Shown here piece after piece: positions 17,676-25,323 of a DNA stretch of 64,000 nucleotides. The notes beneath the pieces are model-generated. The model made no database searches. It was not told the origin of the DNA and worked only from the letters and a program-made list of their open reading frames with translations. The position numbers were made by a program, and so were the translations under genes. The stretch lies in contig NZ_AYYY01000025.1 in the NCBI RefSeq assembly GCF_001436295.1, forward strand, positions 1 to 64,000, in the 5' to 3' direction. Every line of letters begins with the position of its first letter. The first letter of the stretch is position 1. Origin of the DNA: Paucilactobacillus vaccinostercus DSM 20634. GTDB lineage: Bacteria; Bacillota; Bacilli; Lactobacillales; Lactobacillaceae.

Positions 17676-18662
17676 CTAGACCTTTTTCTTTCTTCTTTTT
17701 ATTTGATACAACTCACCCAAAACTTTGAATAGATGCATTTTGGCTAACAATAACTTTAACTTTTCCTGCTTACTAACACCTTCACAAAAGAAAATTTCTT
17801 TAAATTTAATTGAATAAAAACGGTATTCATCAGTAATGCTATTTCCGACTTCTTTTAAGTTTAAAGGTGAAGTTTCACGATATGCATTCATAATAACTCC
17901 ACTCATATTGCGTATCTTAAACAATCGGAGTATCTCTTCTTTATCCAACGCGTCATATCCAAGTAATACATTTGTGAGTATTTTAAATTGTTTTCTTAAT
18001 ACGTAATTACGATCCTTAGAATACGTCTTGTACAGTGATCCAATCGTATCCAAGTTATAATAATACAATTTTTCATTTAAAGTGGCAATACGTGGCTTTT
18101 TTTGTAACAAATTTAAATTAAATAAATAATCTTCGCCAATTGTTGTCGAATAAAATCTCATATTTTTCAATATATACGCTGTATACAATTTATTATACAA
18201 AACCGAAATCAAATTATTCTTTATTAGTTTTTTTAGTGAAGTATCATTTTCACAACCTACTGGTGTTGCCTCCTTTAACTGCTTTCCGTCAACCAAACTA
18301 GCATAACCAAAAACGACAATATCACTCTTGGTATCTAAAATCCTTCTAATTGTGTGACTCAGAAGATCCTTATCACAAGTGTCGTCACAATCCATAAAAA
18401 AAACAAACTGTCCTGAAATTTTGCCTAAGGCAGCATTTCTAGCAGCGGACACACCACCATTCTTTTGATAAAAATACTGGATTCTATCATCTTTTTCCTG
18501 AAACATTTTAACAATTACTGCGGTTTCATCCGTCGAACCATCATCCATACAAATGAGTTCCCAGTTAGTAAAAGTTTGGTTCAGCATACTCTCAATTGCA
18601 AATTTTACAGTCTGTTCGGCATTATAGAGAGGCATAATGACACTGATCATATTCTTTTTCAC
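17676..18662 (-). CDS. GT2 family glycosyltransferase
   Basis: A 328-residue GT-A fold enzyme. The nucleotide-sugar domain is at residues 1-200: SVIMPLYNAEQTV, MDDGSTDET and the DxD-like FFMDCDDTC. The C-terminal part is basic and lacks clear membrane helices. It starts with GTG inside a GTGA overlap with the stop of the upstream polymerase gene, with AGAGGGG upstream, so the two are translationally coupled. It should add one sugar of the repeat unit; donor unknown. Confidence 0.88.
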   Translation of the reverse strand: MKKNMISVIMPLYNAEQTVKFAIESMLNQTFTNWELICMDDGSTDETAVIVKMFQEKDDRIQYFYQKNGGVSAARNAALGKISGQFVFFMDCDDTCDKDLLSHTIRRILDTKSDIVVFGYASLVDGKQLKEATPVGCENDTSLKKLIKNNLISVLYNKLYTAYILKNMRFYSTTIGEDYLFNLNLLQKKPRIATLNEKLYYYNLDTIGSLYKTYSKDRNYVLRKQFKILTNVLLGYDALDKEEILRLFKIRNMSGVIMNAYRETSPLNLKEVGNSITDEYRFYSIKFKEIFFCEGVSKQEKLKLLLAKMHLFKVLGELYQIKRRKKKV

Positions 18663-20038
18663 AATATTCCCCTCTTATTTGCATAATTATTGATAACCGT
18701 TAAATAAAAGAAAAAAATAACTAGATAATAATTGTCAAACCATCCAAAAGAAAAAAAGCTAATGCAAAGATACATTATTAAAAAATAGTAAAAAGCATCA
18801 ATGATCGTCAAATGAAATAAGTCCTCTTTATTTGTTTCTCGAGAGTTAGTAATATTCTTTTTTAAGTTATGGGCTAATAAAATTTTTCTCACAATATATA
18901 TCAAAAACGGTATCATAATAATCAAACCAAAATGCGCAAAAAATGAAAAAAATTCACTCTGTACAGGATACCCTGTTTGTCGAAAAACATCTTGAAATTC
19001 CCAATTATTAGTTGTGCTTTTAGGAACGAATTTCATCAAATAATAGCTCTCATAGGCATTACCAACACCAAAAATTGGATAATGCAAAAAAGTTATAATT
19101 AATCCAATGGTACCCCCTAATCGATTGCTAACCCCAGATTTGTGTAATAAATACTTATTTACAATTTCTCTAATTGGTTGAATCGTAAAATAGGCAGCAA
19201 CCACGCCAAACATGGCAATTATTCCTAATACAAAATAGAGAACTTTTCGATCCATTTTTTCGAAAAAAAACATTATCAAAAGTGACAAGAATATTACCAA
19301 AATACCAGTGGACGTCTTTGCAAAAAGTAAAATTATCCATACAAATATTAAAAGAATCCAATTTAAGATTCCAGTATTATCACGAGTTCCATTGAAAATA
19401 TTAAATCGGTTTTTCAAACTAGCTAATAGTACAGGAATAAAGACAATTCCCAGTTGTGCGGCGAGAAAAGAGGCTTCTGAGCATAAACCATTGATTCTTC
19501 TCAACGTTGTCGTATAACTACCCATGAAATAGAAATCTCCACGCCCTGCATGACGCTCCTCAAAAAAACGACCAATCAAATTTACCCATGAACTTCCAAA
19601 ATTAGTAAGTACAACCAGTAATTGTGGTAACAGTACAATTAATCCAAGCAGACAAAAACTGATGTAAAAACTCTTAATAAAATGATATTTAGCATTTTCA
19701 CTATAGCTAATTAAAAATTTGACAAGCAGCGCAACGACAACGATGTTAAAACAGACCGCATAAACGCCAAAAAACACTCCGCTGATTAAGTTTGGACTCC
19801 CCGGATCATTTTTTACTTTACTAAAATAGAAAAAATCAACCGCTGTCTGTGATAATAGGAATAGTAAAACAAAGTACAGTGCCTTTTTTGGAAACTTAAT
19901 CAGGGACAGGCTATCATGTTTTGTTACAATCACGTATGCAAGCATTAATGTGTAAATCGCAATTGGAAAAATTGCAAGTGTGTTGATCGAAAAGTATCTT
20001 TTTGAAAAAAATGATATCGGTATTAACCAAGCTTCCAT
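18659..20038 (-). CDS. Wzy-type polysaccharide polymerase (O-antigen ligase-like)
   Basis: A 459-residue protein with about twelve membrane helices and a larger outer loop (about residues 300-350), the profile of Wzy/O-antigen polymerases. These are too diverse for firm motif identification, but its place between the chain-length protein and a glycosyltransferase, beside a flippase, fits the repeat-unit polymerase. The ribosome site is weak, and it starts 7 bases after the chain-length gene stop, suggesting coupled translation. Confidence 0.75.
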   Translation of the reverse strand: MEAWLIPISFFSKRYFSINTLAIFPIAIYTLMLAYVIVTKHDSLSLIKFPKKALYFVLLFLLSQTAVDFFYFSKVKNDPGSPNLISGVFFGVYAVCFNIVVVALLVKFLISYSENAKYHFIKSFYISFCLLGLIVLLPQLLVVLTNFGSSWVNLIGRFFEERHAGRGDFYFMGSYTTTLRRINGLCSEASFLAAQLGIVFIPVLLASLKNRFNIFNGTRDNTGILNWILLIFVWIILLFAKTSTGILVIFLSLLIMFFFEKMDRKVLYFVLGIIAMFGVVAAYFTIQPIREIVNKYLLHKSGVSNRLGGTIGLIITFLHYPIFGVGNAYESYYLMKFVPKSTTNNWEFQDVFRQTGYPVQSEFFSFFAHFGLIIMIPFLIYIVRKILLAHNLKKNITNSRETNKEDLFHLTIIDAFYYFLIMYLCISFFSFGWFDNYYLVIFFFYLTVINNYANKRGIL

Positions 20039-20045
20039 AATAAAT

Positions 20046-20681
20046 CTACTTTCTCTCTTTAAACTGTTTCAGAATAATATCTTTGATAAGAACAACCATC
20101 AAACCAAAAAGCAGACCAAATGCAAGACCAACAACCAAATATTTACTGATACTTAGGCCGTCCTTTTTGACACTACTATCATTCGCAACACCTAGTTTTC
20201 GAACAACACCAGCGTTTATATAAGAATTCAAATCATTCTTAATTGCACTAGCCATCCCATTTGCAATTAATTTAGCATCATTCTTTTTCGTATTCTTAGC
20301 CTCTATTTTTAGTACTGCCGTTTGATCATCGTTACTAATAGAAACTGCATTTTTAATTTCTGAAATTGATAACTTTACACCATTTTTTTTATCAATTATA
20401 TTCTGCGCATCTTTCATAATCACAGAATCTTCCGAAATCGCTTTGTAAGTATTCATCCTGCCGATCTCTTTATTGTAAACTCCGTACTGATCATACTTAG
20501 TTTTACTTGGGTTATAGACAACAACGCTCGTTTTAGCAACGTATGGTTGTGAATTAGCTTTATGCTTTGCGTAACCAAAAGCCAGCGCTCCAAATACTAT
20601 CATCGAAATAATAATCCACACTAAATTTCGCAAAATTACTTTTATAACATCAAGAAGAGTCAAATCTGAACTAGTTTCCAT
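20046..20681 (-). CDS. Wzz/YveK-type chain-length determinant protein
   Basis: A 211-residue membrane protein of the Wzz/YveK/CapA type: a short cytoplasmic N-terminus with SDLTLLDVIKVILRN, a helix near 20-40, an extracytoplasmic alpha/beta domain and a second helix near 173-195 followed by a basic tail. It controls polymer length. I use the ATG at 20681, which has AGGTGG 8 bases upstream. The usual tyrosine kinase and phosphatase (Wze/Wzb) partners are not found anywhere in the locus, which is notable. Confidence 0.82.
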   Translation of the reverse strand: METSSDLTLLDVIKVILRNLVWIIISMIVFGALAFGYAKHKANSQPYVAKTSVVVYNPSKTKYDQYGVYNKEIGRMNTYKAISEDSVIMKDAQNIIDKKNGVKLSISEIKNAVSISNDDQTAVLKIEAKNTKKNDAKLIANGMASAIKNDLNSYINAGVVRKLGVANDSSVKKDGLSISKYLVVGLAFGLLFGLMVVLIKDIILKQFKERK

Positions 20682-20693
20682 CTTAAATACCAC

Positions 20694-21626
20694 CTATTTT
20701 TTTTCTTTAACAATATATATTGGACGATTTTTACTTTGTAAATATATTTTACCTATATATTTACCAACAATCCCTAAGCAGAGTAACTCAATACCGCCGA
20801 TAAACAGCATAATGCAAACCATCGAAGCCCAGCCAGACACACTACTATTGGGTAATATTATCGCTCTTACAACAATAAACAACATCCCTAAAATAGACGC
20901 CATAAATGCTAAAACTCCAGTCCAAGAAGCAATGGATAACGGAACTTCTGAAAAGTCCGTAATACCATCAATGGAATACTTAAACAGTTTCCAAAATGAC
21001 CAACTAGTATTGCCTGCCACACGCTCAACATTCTCATAACTTATATATTTGGTTCGAAATCCAACCCAACTAAATATGCCCTTTGAAAATCGATTATACT
21101 CTGTCATCGACAATACCGCATTAACCATTTGTCTAGTCATCATTCTGTAGTCTCTGGCTCCATTAACAATATTCGTACTCGAAATTCTATTAATCAACTT
21201 GTAGAAAGCATTTGAGAAAAAAGATCTTATAACTGGCTCTCCGCGTCGGTCAACTCTTCTAGTTCCAACACAGTCAAATTTTTTTGTTTCTAAAATATTT
21301 ATCATATCTTCAAGAACTTTTGGTGGATCTTGCAGATCAGCATCCATAACCACCACGTAATCACCAACTGTCGCTTTCAGCCCAGCATACAATGCAGCTT
21401 CCTTTCCAAAATTTCTTGAAAACGAAATATAGTGAACCTGATTTGGATTCGATAAACTCAATTTACGAAGTTCATCAAGCGTATTGTCTGTAGAACCGTC
21501 ATCGATAAACCAATACTCCCTCTCATAACTTTCCATTTTTTTAAAGTTTTTTTCTACTTCTGGATAAAATAAAGGAATCATTTCCTGCTCATTGAAACAT
21601 GGAACAATAACGGAAATTTTTGTCAT
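20694..21626 (-). CDS. GtrB/YkcC-like bactoprenol glycosyltransferase (copy 2)
   Basis: A 310-residue GT2 enzyme with the same plan as the one at 5325-6290: VPCFNEQE, IDDGSTDNT, SRNFGKEAALYAGL, DADLQDP, and two membrane helices near 225-290. I use the ATG at 21626 with AGAGGTAC upstream. It would charge undecaprenyl phosphate with a sugar for use outside the membrane, with YfhO or the PTPS-related protein as candidate acceptor transferases. It lies 12 bases upstream of the chain-length gene start. Confidence 0.85.
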   Translation of the reverse strand: MTKISVIVPCFNEQEMIPLFYPEVEKNFKKMESYEREYWFIDDGSTDNTLDELRKLSLSNPNQVHYISFSRNFGKEAALYAGLKATVGDYVVVMDADLQDPPKVLEDMINILETKKFDCVGTRRVDRRGEPVIRSFFSNAFYKLINRISSTNIVNGARDYRMMTRQMVNAVLSMTEYNRFSKGIFSWVGFRTKYISYENVERVAGNTSWSFWKLFKYSIDGITDFSEVPLSIASWTGVLAFMASILGMLFIVVRAIILPNSSVSGWASMVCIMLFIGGIELLCLGIVGKYIGKIYLQSKNRPIYIVKEKK

Positions 21627-21771
21627 TTTTGTACCTCTTACAAATAAGATTAATATCATAGTTCTCAGTATATAGTATCATGTTTTTAATTCAAATTTTT
21701 CGGAAACTTCACTTACTCCGACAACAAGGCTACTACAATATGCACGTAAAATAGTATTTAAATTAATTTTT

Positions 21772-22845
21772 TTATTGAAACTTAAACGGAAATTTTCTGT
21801 TCATGTATACATTGCGCAATAGCGGCAAGTATTTGACTATAAATGCACAGACAGATGCAAAAAGAATTCTGTAGACAATACCAATAATAATTATAGTAAC
21901 ATAACTTATCCTACCACCTAATGCATCCGTTATCGTTCCCCATAACCTGACATTATCCAGTTCGATCAAATGAAAACACAGTATTAACAACGACTGTGAT
22001 CCCCAAAAGGTAAATATTTTTTTTATATTTCCTAATTTTTCTCCAGATAATCTTTTCTCAAATAAGATAGATACACGCATAATGAACACACTTGCAGCAA
22101 TACCTCCAACAATGCTAACAAACATGTTAGGGGATGTTGCAGATAGCATTGATAGTCTTCCAACCTTAGCGCTAATCAACCAAATCATCAGTAAAATAAT
22201 CATTATTTTCCCATTTACTTGCTTCAACAGCTTAAATCTCTTTAACACATAGCCTGAAAATATGAACGATTGTGAACACAAGGCTGCACTTAACGAAAAG
22301 GGCAGCGTGACGAATGGACTAATAGAAACCCCAAGAAAAGTTAACGTAACTATAATAATCCCTTTCTTCAATAAATCATTTTCCTTAAACTTAACAAGCA
22401 TTACACTGTTAAAAATTTGTGTTGCAAAAAACATAGCCATTAGAAACCAAATTGCACCAATCCAGCTCATATCATTTGAGAATGGTAGTGTCGGTCTGCT
22501 TCCAACACCATATATTCCTGCAATAATTAGCTGATTTGCGTTACCAAATCTACTGTACAAATATGAATTAGGAAAAATTTTACAAAAAAACAATATTAGT
22601 AGTTCAATCATAACAGTTCCAGCATATGGCAACAGTAAATTAAAAATTCCTTTTTTTAAAACAACTTTCTTACTTTGCAGATGGAATAAATAACCACTTA
22701 ATACAAAAAATATCGGCATATGAAATGCAAATATAAATTTTGCAAATCCTCCCAGCCAATACTTACCAAGTGAATGCCCAATAATCACAGCTATAATCGC
22801 AATACCGCGACTTATATCAATCCACTCAACTCTTTTTTTTACCAA
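21772..22845 (-). CDS. Acyltransferase family 3 (polysaccharide O-acyltransferase)
   Basis: A 357-residue integral membrane acyltransferase of the OafA/WecH type with about ten helices. The active-site region is at the N-terminus, WIDISRGIAIIAVIIGHSLG with the conserved His, followed by FHMPIFFVLSGYLF. It most likely O-acetylates the polysaccharide. The start is a TTG with GAGGG 9 bases upstream. It appears to be the first gene of the biosynthetic run, about 110 bases before the downstream GtrB-like gene. Confidence 0.85.
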   Translation of the reverse strand: MVKKRVEWIDISRGIAIIAVIIGHSLGKYWLGGFAKFIFAFHMPIFFVLSGYLFHLQSKKVVLKKGIFNLLLPYAGTVMIELLILFFCKIFPNSYLYSRFGNANQLIIAGIYGVGSRPTLPFSNDMSWIGAIWFLMAMFFATQIFNSVMLVKFKENDLLKKGIIIVTLTFLGVSISPFVTLPFSLSAALCSQSFIFSGYVLKRFKLLKQVNGKIMIILLMIWLISAKVGRLSMLSATSPNMFVSIVGGIAASVFIMRVSILFEKRLSGEKLGNIKKIFTFWGSQSLLILCFHLIELDNVRLWGTITDALGGRISYVTIIIIGIVYRILFASVCAFIVKYLPLLRNVYMNRKFPFKFQ

Positions 22846-22907
22846 CGCGCCACACCCTCAATATATTTAATATTATCCTTCGTCTTTTTTCAGATATATA
22901 AACAAAA

Positions 22908-22946
22908 CAGGGTACGGTGGCATTCTTAACATGCCACCATACCCTG
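22908..22946 (-). terminator. Terminator of glucosaminidase gene
   Basis: CAGGGTA-GGTGGCAT pairs with ATGCCACC-TACCCTG around a 7-base loop, and the minus-strand copy is followed by TTTTGTTT. It separates the hydrolase from the polysaccharide operon. Confidence 0.8.
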
Positions 22947-22960
22947 AAAAACTCTACAAA

Positions 22961-24727
22961 CTATACGCGGAAGGCGATCTGGTCAAGTACTGTTAGATTA
23001 TATGTTCTAATAACTGACCGTAGCGAACTCGTATATGATGGATCTGTTGCGTACCCATCTGCACGAATCAACGATGTTACAGTATTAGAATCCTTGACCC
23101 ATAATAAATTATGATACCTTGTATTATCACTCAAGAACTTGCCATGATCTAAAATACTTTCACTAAGGTTTGAATACGCACGGAATGGCGCATCTACCGT
23201 CACATATCTTCCATTCAAATATTCAGATGTCTTTAGGATGGCAGACTTCCCATTGTAAGATCCCTTAATTCCAAAAAGATTATAATATTTCGATGCGAGC
23301 GATGAATCACCCCAGGCACTTTCTAAAATAGCTTGTGCAACTGTTAATGATGGCAACACCCCATACGTTTTCCAACCATCAATTGCAGCATCCCAAATAC
23401 TATTCAAGAAGTTTGCATGTGCTGTGGCAGCATTACTATACACAATGACACCATTCTTATTGAAGGTAATATTACCAAATCCTAAATTTCGAGTTTGATT
23501 GGTTAATAATACACCATTGTCCCCGAAATAATAATAATTCCCCCAATTATGATAAAACTGGCTCGTGTATCTAATTCCTTGACCACCAAAGTAATAAGTT
23601 TGACCCCAGTTATGATAAAACTGATTTGTAAACCTTGCTCCATCGTCACCAAAGTAATAAGTCTGACCCCAGTTATGATAAAACTGATCCGTATATCTAG
23701 TTCCCTGCGCACCGAAATAATACGTCTGATTCCAATTATGATAGAACTGACCCGTATACCTTACGCCTTGACTACCAAAGTAATAGGTCTGGCCCCAATT
23801 ATGATAAAACTGATTTGTATATCTTACCCCTTGATTATCAAAATAGTAGGTGTTGCCCCAGTTATGGTAAAACTGATTTGTATATCTTACTCCCTGTGCA
23901 TCAAAATAGTAGGTGTTGCCCCAATTATGATAAAATTGATCTTTATATTCGATACCTGATTTATCAAAGTAATATACTTTACTATTGCTGTGCAAAAAAT
24001 AATTTTTTTGCATTTGTTTTGTTGCAGAGTCAAAATAGTAGGTCTTACCGTTTATAGTCTGTGTTCCAGACTGCTTAGTACCATTCTTATAAAAATATGT
24101 GTTTCCATTCTCAGTTACTAGTCCATTTTTTAGCTGCTGTGCACTAACACTTACGGCCAGAGCCCTCGTTATGGTACGTGCACCATCAACGGTTGTAGTA
24201 TCACTAATTAGTACATCTTCATCGGATTGTGTCGCGCTTGAGGCCAAAGTCGACGTATCTTCAGCATTTGCACTAACTGCTGAAGATTCAGAAGAGTTGC
24301 TGGTCTCAATACTCGATTGTACTTTATCCTCTGTTGCTGGTTGAGATTGAACTCCGCTACCGGTGGATTCAGAAGAGTTACTAGCCTCAGCGCTCGACTG
24401 CACCTTATCATCTGTCACGGACTTAGTCTCACTACTATTAGAGGCTTCAACCACATTCTCATCAGAAAAATTTAAATTTCCAGACGCGTTACTTTCACTT
24501 GTACTAGATCTAGGTGCAACTGTCTCTGCAGAATTTGTTGCTGTACTTTCCACAGTCGAGGTTGCAGACGCATTTGAGTGTTCATTCGTCGATGATATCT
24601 CTGTCTGATCTGCATGAGCTAATGACTGTGTACTAAGAATTCCTACTCCTAGAGTTCCAACTGCAATTGCTAGCGTACACCACGTTTTCCCTTTTTTATA
24701 TAATTTATAGTGCTTTTTAATCTCCAT
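22961..24727 (-). CDS. Secreted GH73 glucosaminidase with wall-binding repeats
   Basis: A 588-residue secreted autolysin-like protein. Order: a KxYKxGKxW signal peptide (HYKLYKKGKTW at 6-16, hydrophobic core, AHADQ cleavage region), a Ser/Thr/Glu-rich stretch (~45-170), YG-type wall-binding repeats (~200-425), and a C-terminal GH73 N-acetylglucosaminidase with the catalytic Glu in AILESAWG and the YYNLFGIKG motif. Seven repeat copies recur at exactly 63 nt in DNA. I use the ATG at 24727, since the longer frame lacks a signal-peptide start. It lies upstream of the polysaccharide operon and beside a frameshifted amidase of the same architecture, so the repeats may bind the local surface polymer (inference). 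Confidence 0.88.
   Translation of the reverse strand: MEIKKHYKLYKKGKTWCTLAIAVGTLGVGILSTQSLAHADQTEISSTNEHSNASATSTVESTATNSAETVAPRSSTSESNASGNLNFSDENVVEASNSSETKSVTDDKVQSSAEASNSSESTGSGVQSQPATEDKVQSSIETSNSSESSAVSANAEDTSTLASSATQSDEDVLISDTTTVDGARTITRALAVSVSAQQLKNGLVTENGNTYFYKNGTKQSGTQTINGKTYYFDSATKQMQKNYFLHSNSKVYYFDKSGIEYKDQFYHNWGNTYYFDAQGVRYTNQFYHNWGNTYYFDNQGVRYTNQFYHNWGQTYYFGSQGVRYTGQFYHNWNQTYYFGAQGTRYTDQFYHNWGQTYYFGDDGARFTNQFYHNWGQTYYFGGQGIRYTSQFYHNWGNYYYFGDNGVLLTNQTRNLGFGNITFNKNGVIVYSNAATAHANFLNSIWDAAIDGWKTYGVLPSLTVAQAILESAWGDSSLASKYYNLFGIKGSYNGKSAILKTSEYLNGRYVTVDAPFRAYSNLSESILDHGKFLSDNTRYHNLLWVKDSNTVTSLIRADGYATDPSYTSSLRSVIRTYNLTVLDQIAFRV
23500..23948. repeat. 63-nt tandem repeats in glucosaminidase gene
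   Basis: Seven near-identical units with the phase marker TTATGATAAAACTG beginning at 23547, 23610, 23673, 23736, 23799, 23862 and 23925, an exact 63-base period. Each encodes one 21-residue unit of the type FYHNWGNTYYFDNQGVRYTN. Confidence 0.95.
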
Positions 24728-25229
24728 AATACCAACTTTCTCTGCTACGAAAATTCTTCTTACCACAGATTAGCATAATTTTAAAAAAAGTTTGTTATTT
24801 TTATTTAAATGTCCTCATTTTGTTAACTACTTGTAATAAAAATCTCACATAAAATTTCTTTTACAGGAGCAGGAGCTAAAATGCCCAATTTTCTAAGTTT
24901 TACAAACGTACTGTCAGGGAATCACAAAATATCATAAAAGAATTATTAATTAGTAAACTCCACACTAGTGTATACATTTACTCAAAATAAATTACTCAAG
25001 ATTAAAGAATAACCTTAATTGAGCACTGAATTACGGTAGAGTTGAACTTACCAACAACACATCTGACTATAACTATTTGACTAGAAAAAGTAACTATTTT
25101 CTGCCATTCCAAAAGAAACTAATACAAGAAAGTATCAAACTCAATGGTATCCGAAAATATGCAAACTTTTATTTAGTACCTCGTCGTAGTTTACGACTTC
25201 TCTGACAAAAAATATATTTATCACATAAA
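24728..25229. other. AT-rich spacer between two wall hydrolase genes
   Basis: No conventional gene. A plus-strand 18-codon frame at 24881-24937 has GGAGCAGGAG just upstream, but is too short to call. Upstream control of the glucosaminidase gene should lie here; no clear promoter was picked out. Confidence 0.45.
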
Positions 25230-25288
25230 AATCTCTTTGTGGTTGTCAGACGAATTATTGTATTTCGTCTGACAACCACAAAGAGATT
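25230..25288 (-). terminator. Perfect 25-bp hairpin terminator of amidase gene
   Basis: Arms at 25230-25254 and 25264-25288 are perfectly complementary over 25 bases with a 9-base loop; the minus-strand copy runs into TTTTATG. It lies 35 bases past the amidase stop. Confidence 0.85.
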
Positions 25289-25323
25289 ATCGCAAAGAAT
25301 TCAACTTCACTTATATAAAATTA

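Noticed and set aside
23549-23959. Long plus-strand open frame with repeats opposite the glucosaminidase gene
   Set aside because: It is the complement of the 63-nt repeats; the period is a multiple of three so all frames stay open. No ribosome site.
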